DNA of 64,000 bases from the NCBI RefSeq assembly GCF_900007165.1, contig NZ_CYGY02000046.1, positions 62,001 through 126,000 of the forward strand, in the 5' to 3' direction. Below, piece by piece: positions 59,621 to 64,000 of this stretch. Positions within the stretch are counted from its first letter, which is position 1; each line of letters opens with the position of its first letter. The DNA is from Paraburkholderia piptadeniae. GTDB lineage: Bacteria; Pseudomonadota; Gammaproteobacteria; Burkholderiales; Burkholderiaceae. The notes below the pieces were generated by a model, which worked only from the letters and a program-made list of their open reading frames with translations, did no database searches and was not told the origin of the DNA. Made by a program: the position numbers and the translations under genes.

Positions 59621-59666
59621 CGTGACCTCGCGTGACCTCGCGTGACCTCGCGTGACCTCGCGTGAC
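59621..59666. repeat. 10-bp tandem repeat CGTGACCTCG, 4.6 copies
   Basis: CGTGACCTCG occurs at 59621, 59631, 59641 and 59651, then CGTGAC at 59661; a variant CAATGTCTCG precedes it. The period of 10 bases is close to one DNA turn. It lies 72-117 bases upstream of the DUF6723-like gene. Confidence 0.9.
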
Positions 59667-59738
59667 AGGTGCGGGGCGCGCACATTGCGGGTCGGTTCAG
59701 GCTGTACGGCCGCTCGCAGCGTCGGTGCGCCGTCGGCG

Positions 59739-60089
59739 TCAATGCACATTGGCGCCGCCGCCCGGCTTGCCGATGCCCGGCAAGCGCTGGTCGCCGCGGG
59801 TGCGGCCCGGATTGGGGACACCCGTGTCGGATGCGGCCGCGCCCGTCATGCCGGGCGTCGACGACTGCTGTGGCTGCGGCGTCTTCAGTTCGCCGGAAGT
59901 GATGCCAGGCGCCGATATCGGCTTGTCGCTCGGCGTCGCGAGATGCGAGTCTGTCTGCGCGTAATGGACTACGGGCGCGACTACCGGCACAACTAGCGGC
60001 ACAACTACCGGCACGACCACCGGCGCGGCGACCGACGCACCGGCAAAGATTGCCGCCGTCGCGCCGCCTGCAATGGAAACCGTGTTCAC
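59739..60089 (-). CDS. hypothetical exported Val/Pro-rich protein
   Basis: The protein has 116 residues. The N-terminal hydrophobic stretch runs into a Val-Pro repeat (APVVVPVVVPLVVPVVAPVV), then a Pro/Ser/Gly-rich tail (GVPNPGRTRGDQRLPGIGKPGG). It is probably exported or membrane-associated, mostly unstructured. The start is GTG at 60089, supported by AAAGGAGCATGTC; the nearby ATG (60094) is out of frame. No family recognised. Confidence 0.6.
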   Translation of the reverse strand: MNTVSIAGGATAAIFAGASVAAPVVVPVVVPLVVPVVAPVVHYAQTDSHLATPSDKPISAPGITSGELKTPQPQQSSTPGMTGAAASDTGVPNPGRTRGDQRLPGIGKPGGGANVH

Positions 60090-60350
60090 GACATGCTCCT
60101 TTGTTCAGCCTGTCCGGAAACGCTCAGCAAACCCCGTTCCGCTGTGTCTGCGGCGCTTCACAACTGTGCTTCGAGACCGCGCTCGACGGCTGCACCCGAT
60201 GCGCAGATTCGCATGCACGTCCATGCGTAATCCGCGATCGCCAGCGCGAGAGGCGCATGCCTCTGCCGGGAACGATGCATGCTCGAATACGCTTGATGAC
60301 GCAGCGAAATGGCTGCGCGTTTGCCATATCGATCGAAAAAGGAGAACGCC

Positions 60351-60503
60351 ATGCCACTGAAGAGAGGCACGTCGAAGGAAACCATCTCGCGCAACATCAA
60401 GACGGAAAAGAAGGCGGGCAAATCGCAGAAGCAGTCCGTTGCGATTGCGCTGAATCAGGCGCGCAAGTCCGGCGCGAAGATTCCGAAGAAGAGCGAGAAG
60501 TAG
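60351..60503 (+). CDS. DUF6496-like basic protein
   Basis: The protein has 50 residues, very Lys/Arg-rich: MPLKRGTSKETISRNIKTEK, then KQSVAIALNQARKSGAKIPKK. This matches small basic proteins common in proteobacteria and classed as DUF6496. It possibly binds nucleic acid. The ribosome site AAAAAGGAGAACGCC is excellent. It stands alone. Confidence 0.8.
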   Translation: MPLKRGTSKETISRNIKTEKKAGKSQKQSVAIALNQARKSGAKIPKKSEK

Positions 60504-60654
60504 GCTCGCATCGTTTGCTCGAGACGCGGGCGGAGCGATCGGCCCGCGTGACGCGCCGACGGCTTCGGCGAGCGAGCCCAGCCGGCGGCGCCTTTTTCTT
60601 TCCAGCGCCCTTTCCAGCTTTCCTATCCCTTACGCAAGACGCGAAACGCGCGCG

Positions 60655-61065
60655 CTACCGCGTGCGCTCCTCGTCGTACTCCGGGCGCACGCCGCGCGGC
60701 AGCCACGGTTCCTTGCGAATGCACCACAGTTCGTAGTCCGGTTCGAACAGGCCCGTCTCGTCGAACGCGCCAAGCGGCACCGCTATTTCGTCACGATCTG
60801 CGTACATCATGAACGCGACCGATCCGCACGCCGGGCAGAAGTGACGCCGCCCCTGTTCGGAGCTTCGCCATTCGCGCGTGCTGCCCGTAAAAGCCACGGC
60901 GTCACGGTGGAAAATCGCATACGAACCAAATGCCGATCCGTGCACGCGCCGACATGTCATGCAATGGCACATGCCGACTCGTATCGGCGCGCCCACCGCG
61001 CGAAACCGCACTGCGTCGCATGCGCAACCGCCTTCATGGATTTGCTGCCGGGACTCGTGACTCAT
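60655..61065 (-). CDS. GFA-family (Mss4-like fold) protein
   Basis: The protein has 136 residues. The Zn ligands are arranged as GGCACDAVRF, MCHCMTCRRVHGSAFG and RHFCPACGS, as in the glutathione-dependent formaldehyde-activating (GFA) family. Most members are not true formaldehyde enzymes, so function is open. The ATG at 61065 has GGAGGA upstream; the in-frame codon at 61092 is rejected. Confidence 0.9.
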   Translation of the reverse strand: MSHESRQQIHEGGCACDAVRFRAVGAPIRVGMCHCMTCRRVHGSAFGSYAIFHRDAVAFTGSTREWRSSEQGRRHFCPACGSVAFMMYADRDEIAVPLGAFDETGLFEPDYELWCIRKEPWLPRGVRPEYDEERTR

Positions 61066-61294
61066 CGTGTCCTCCATCAGGTGAAGCCTCATCCTGCTGC
61101 ACGGAGCCAGTCGGCGTCAAACGTTGCCAACCCCACGAAATCCGGGCACCTGTATGGGTGCAAGGCCTATACTTCGGTAACGGTCGGACCGCTGTTTTGC
61201 CGCCTGGCCGGCCACTTCACACGAGCGTATTGACGCCGGCTACAGACCCCTATGAGTGGATCTGACCGTCGCTAACCATTACTCTTCCAGCACC

Positions 61295-63073
61295 ATGAGC
61301 GACGGCATCGAAAGCGCCCGCCGTGCAGGCGTCCTGCGTACTGGCGACCTGAGCGAACGCCCCGCGCGCGCACCCGACCATGCCGCCGAAGTGCGAACGC
61401 TTGTCACAGTTGCGGGCGCGCAAACGGGACGCCGCGACACGCTGCTGCAAGCCATCGCCGATGCCGCGCTCGCATCGTGCCGCGCGGGCAGCGCCGGCAT
61501 CAGCCTGCTCGAAACGACGAGCGAAGGCGAAGCCGTATTCCGCTGGCGCGCGGTCGCGGGAGCTTGCGCGGGCCTCGAAGGCCAGACGACGGCGTGGGCC
61601 GAATGCCCTTGCGGCGTGACGCTTCAGCTCGGCGCGCCGCAACTGTTCGTCGATCCGCAGCGGTACTTCACGGCCCTGGGCGAAGCCGGCGCGATGATGA
61701 TGGAAGGCATCATTACGCCGATTCCCTCCCGCAGCGCGGACTCGAAACAGCTAGGCGCGATCTGGGTTGCCTCGCACGACGACCATCAGTTCGACCGCGA
61801 GGACGTGCGTCTGCTCGGCAATCTCGCTGTGCTCGCGGGCGCGGCGTTGACGCTGCTCGATGCGCAACAGGCGGCCGAAGCGGAAGCGGCCGCCGCGCAA
61901 CAGGCGCGACGTGCGCTCGAAGATGCGGCGAGCCGGCGCGACGAATTCATCGCGATGCTCGGCCACGAACTGCGCAATCCGATGGCGCCCATCGACAGCT
62001 CGATCGCCGCGCTCAAGGTGCTGTGCGCGGGCGAAAAGCCCGCTAACGAAGTGCTCGCGATCGCGCAGCGGCAGATGCGTCAGTTGCGCACGCTCGTCGA
62101 CGATCTGCTCGACGCCGCGCGGCTGCGCCACGGCAAGCTCGCGATCAAGTACAGCCGCACGTCGCTGAACGAGATCGTGTACGACGCCGTGACGGCGCTC
62201 AAGCATCACGTCGACGCACGCAAGCATCGGCTCGTGATCGAAGGACTCGACGAGCCCGTTTATGTGCGCGCCGATCATGTGCGGCTCAGCCAGGTGGTCG
62301 GCAATCTGCTGTCCAACGCCGCGAAGTACACGCCTGCGGGCGGCACGCTGCGGCTGCGCGTGCAGGTCGATACGGATAGCCCGGCCGTCGATCCCGAACT
62401 CGGCGGCGTCGTGTCGATCATCATCGAGGACAACGGCGTCGGCATGAGTCCCGAAGCGCTCGCGCACGTGTTCGAACTGTTCGCGCAATCGCCGTCGAGC
62501 ATGCGCCGCTCCGAAGGCGGTCTCGGCATCGGGCTCGCGGTCGCGAAGCGGCTCGTCGAACTGCACGACGGCACGATTGCGCTCGACAGCCTGGGCGTCG
62601 GGCGCGGCACGATCGTGTCGCTGCGTCTGCCGATTCTCGATGGCGAGCCAAGGCTCGCTGCAGATCTGCCCGTCGTGACGAGCGCCGCGCCGAGCCGCAT
62701 TCTGCTCGTCGACGACAACGCCGATGCGCTCGACGCGCTGCACTTGCTGCTCGAACTCGAAGGCCACAACGTGATCGTCGCGCGCGGCGGACGCGAAGCG
62801 GTGCGGGTCGCGGCGAAGGAAATGCCCGAAGTCGGCATCATCGATATCGGCATGCCGGAAATGGACGGCTTCGAAGTGGCGCGCACGATCCGCTCGAACC
62901 GGGACCTCGCGCATATGTTCCTGATCGCGCTGACGGGCTACTCGTCGGAATCGGACAAGTCGCGCGCGCTCGCGGCAGGCTTCGACTATCACCTGACGAA
63001 GCCTGTATCGATGGAACGGCTCGCCGATGTGCTGTCGCATCGCGACGGCAGAAACGTCAGCGGTCTTGTCTGA
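61295..63073 (+). CDS. soluble hybrid histidine kinase, GAF-HisKA-HATPase-REC
   Basis: The protein has 592 residues and no membrane span. An N-terminal GAF domain (about 40-200: LLQAIADAALASCRAGSAGISLLE, WAECPCGVTLQLGAPQLF) is followed by a short coiled coil. HisKA has His224 in MLGHELRNPMAPI. The HATPase shows NLLSNAAKYT, IEDNGVGMS and GGLGIGLAVAKRLVE. A C-terminal receiver carries Asp517 in GIIDIGMPEMDG and Lys in LTKPVS. The GAF form with WAECPCG resembles light or redox sensing kinases. The start is ATG 61295; GTG 61256 is possible. Confidence 0.9.
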   Translation: MSDGIESARRAGVLRTGDLSERPARAPDHAAEVRTLVTVAGAQTGRRDTLLQAIADAALASCRAGSAGISLLETTSEGEAVFRWRAVAGACAGLEGQTTAWAECPCGVTLQLGAPQLFVDPQRYFTALGEAGAMMMEGIITPIPSRSADSKQLGAIWVASHDDHQFDREDVRLLGNLAVLAGAALTLLDAQQAAEAEAAAAQQARRALEDAASRRDEFIAMLGHELRNPMAPIDSSIAALKVLCAGEKPANEVLAIAQRQMRQLRTLVDDLLDAARLRHGKLAIKYSRTSLNEIVYDAVTALKHHVDARKHRLVIEGLDEPVYVRADHVRLSQVVGNLLSNAAKYTPAGGTLRLRVQVDTDSPAVDPELGGVVSIIIEDNGVGMSPEALAHVFELFAQSPSSMRRSEGGLGIGLAVAKRLVELHDGTIALDSLGVGRGTIVSLRLPILDGEPRLAADLPVVTSAAPSRILLVDDNADALDALHLLLELEGHNVIVARGGREAVRVAAKEMPEVGIIDIGMPEMDGFEVARTIRSNRDLAHMFLIALTGYSSESDKSRALAAGFDYHLTKPVSMERLADVLSHRDGRNVSGLV

Positions 63074-63134
63074 TGTAATGCGCGATGGCGCGAAGGTGAG
63101 CCGGCGTGTGTTCATCGGTGTCACTTTTCCTTAG

Positions 63135-63156
63135 TCCCGCAAACCCTCACCTATGA
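63135..63156 (+). repeat. dispersed CTCCCG..CTCACC element, copy 7
   Basis: TCCCGCAAACCCTCACCTAT, then GA, 61 bases after the hybrid kinase. A degenerate relative (GCCCGCAAAACCTTATGG) follows at about 63188. Confidence 0.6.
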
Positions 63157-63258
63157 CCGCGCGGCGCACTTCGACGCACTCTTGATGCCGCCCGCAAAAC
63201 CTTATGGAACAAGGGTTTGCGACTGGCATCGGTGCGCGCTCGAAGCGCTTCCGCCTCA

Positions 63259-63283
63259 CTCCCGAATCTTCTCACCTTGATGG
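63259..63283 (+). repeat. dispersed CTCCCG..CTCACC element, copy 8
   Basis: CTCCCGAATCTTCTCACCTT, then GATGG, in the same spacer as copy 7. The remainder of 63074-63489 shows no gene. Confidence 0.6.
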
Positions 63284-63489
63284 CACGCTCTTCATCGAAC
63301 TTGCGTTCCATTCGCAGACCCAGGTAAGGAACCGGCGAAGAATCCGGCAGGGCCGATCCAGCGCGCGCTCTCTCTTTGACGCCATGCATTTCCGTTTGGC
63401 CCTCGTGCTAAATCGTTGATTTACCAGGGTTCCGGCTTGGCCGATGATGTCTCGCGTCCGCAGCAAACATCTAACGGCAGGAGCCCATC

Positions 63490-64000
63490 ATGTCCATGCA
63501 AGCCCTCGTGCTCAACCAGTACAACGGTCCGCTCGAACGGGTGACGCTGCCCATCCCCGAGCCCGCGCGCGGCCAGGTGCTGGTGCGAATCAACGCAAGC
63601 GGTCTGAATCCGCTCGATACGAAGATCCGTGTGGGCAACGCGGCCCATGCGTGTCATCCGTTGCCGCTCGTGCTCGGCATCGATCTCGCGGGCGTGGTCG
63701 TCGCGGTCGGGGCGGACGTGACTGCGTTCAGGACGGGCGACGAGGTGTACGGAATGACGGGCGGCGTCGGCGGCATCCAGGGTTCACTCGCGCAGTACGC
63801 GGCCGTCGATGCGCAACTGCTCGCCCACAAGCCATCCAGTCTGTCGATGCGCGAAGCCGCCGCGTTGCCGCTCGCGTTCATCACGTCGTACTCGGGCATC
63901 GTCGAGCGCGCGCATCTGCGTGCCGGTCAAACCGTGCTCGTGCAAGGCGGAGCGGGAGGCGTCGGGCATGTGTCGGTTCAGCTTGCGCGCGCGCTCGGCG
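63490..64000 (+). CDS. zinc-type alcohol dehydrogenase/quinone oxidoreductase (3' end outside window)
   Basis: 170 residues are visible. The medium-chain dehydrogenase N-terminal domain has SMQALVLNQYNGPLERVTLP, INASGLNPLDTKIRVG, LPLVLGIDLAGVVVAVGADV and RTGDEVYGMTGG. The Rossmann motif VLVQGGAGGVGHVSVQLARA begins before the edge. No catalytic zinc Cys/His set is seen, so it belongs to the zinc-free quinone oxidoreductase-like group. ATG 63490 follows GCAGGAGCCCATC; ATG 63496 is an alternative. Confidence 0.88.
   Translation, partial: MSMQALVLNQYNGPLERVTLPIPEPARGQVLVRINASGLNPLDTKIRVGNAAHACHPLPLVLGIDLAGVVVAVGADVTAFRTGDEVYGMTGGVGGIQGSLAQYAAVDAQLLAHKPSSLSMREAAALPLAFITSYSGIVERAHLRAGQTVLVQGGAGGVGHVSVQLARALG

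Noticed and set aside
63188..63210. Possible ninth copy of the dispersed element
   Set aside because: GCCCGCAAAACCTTATGG matches only the first half; mentioned with copy 7 but not counted.
1..64000. CRISPR arrays, tRNA or rRNA genes, insertion sequences, prophage or origin
   Set aside because: No regularly spaced 25-40-base repeats, no cloverleaf or rRNA stretches, no transposase, integrase or phage motifs and no clustered DnaA boxes were seen by eye; tRNAscan-SE, Infernal and ISfinder searches would settle it.

Overview
The window is 64 kb of GC-rich DNA that reads as Burkholderiaceae chromosome or megaplasmid, most likely Paraburkholderia or a close relative. Supporting signs are the strong G/C at third codon positions, a Burkholderia-type 16-strand porin with a terminal Phe, many IclR/AraC/LysR/GntR regulators, several small Burkholderia-type families (DUF2242, DUF2783, DUF4148-like, DUF6496, DUF6723-like), and abundant aromatic catabolism genes. 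The genus is an inference; there is no rRNA or tRNA in the window to fix it. I see no transposase, integrase, CRISPR array or phage gene.

Layout. (1) 1-7387, minus strand: a nine-gene, mostly overlapping catabolic operon in the order Rieske ferredoxin, small helix-turn-helix-like protein, Rieske oxygenase, SDR, cupin, alpha/beta hydrolase, IclR regulator, atypical SDR, ThDP-dependent enzyme (cut by the window edge). A divergent porin (7814-8887) and a second, very similar IclR gene (8988-9914) follow. A near-palindrome at 7414-7429 is a good operator candidate. (2) 10246-19652, plus strand: a peptide-salvage operon with RpiR-type regulator, isoaspartyl peptidase, GsiABCD-type transporter, DmpA-type peptidase and DppA-type D-aminopeptidase, with tight overlaps at several junctions. 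(3) 19949-22837: a FadR-type regulator, a small Cys-rich secreted protein, an L-asparaginase II and a small secreted protein. (4) 23085-29296: a signalling cluster with a giant three-receiver hybrid kinase, CheR, CheB and a receiver-kinase fusion, but no flagellar or CheA genes. (5) 29539-36801: two lipoproteins, a GlxA-type AraC regulator divergent from an SDR, a LysR remnant, an HD-domain (cyanamide hydratase-like) protein, an AraC regulator and a MarR/HpaR-type regulator. (6) 36854-46996: a small membrane protein, an aromatic hydroxylase with DUF2783 and an MFS transporter, two exported DUF1254/DUF1214 proteins, then an acyl-CoA dehydrogenase, SDR and gamma-carbonic anhydrase group. (7) 47144-56628: a LuxR regulator divergent from a selenium-binding-protein/methanethiol-oxidase homologue and its membrane neighbour, a MazG-like protein, a penicillin-acylase-family enzyme, a GNAT remnant, an ankyrin protein coupled to an LD-carboxypeptidase, and a SnoaL-like protein. 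(8) 56872-64000: an MFS transporter, an SDR lacking the catalytic Tyr, small conserved proteins, a GFA-family protein, a hybrid kinase, and the start of a zinc/quinone-type oxidoreductase.

Non-coding structure. Two signals stand out. A dispersed intergenic element close to CTCCCGAAAACCCTCACCTT recurs at least eight times, always in plus orientation, and clusters in two short arrays (50305-50471 and 63135-63283). Upstream of the ankyrin gene, 54532-54661 holds a tandem series of ATGGGACGGRAGTAAGC units that are at once four-codon mini-ORFs and arms of strong hairpins. All family names come from recognising sequence motifs by eye; no database search was run.
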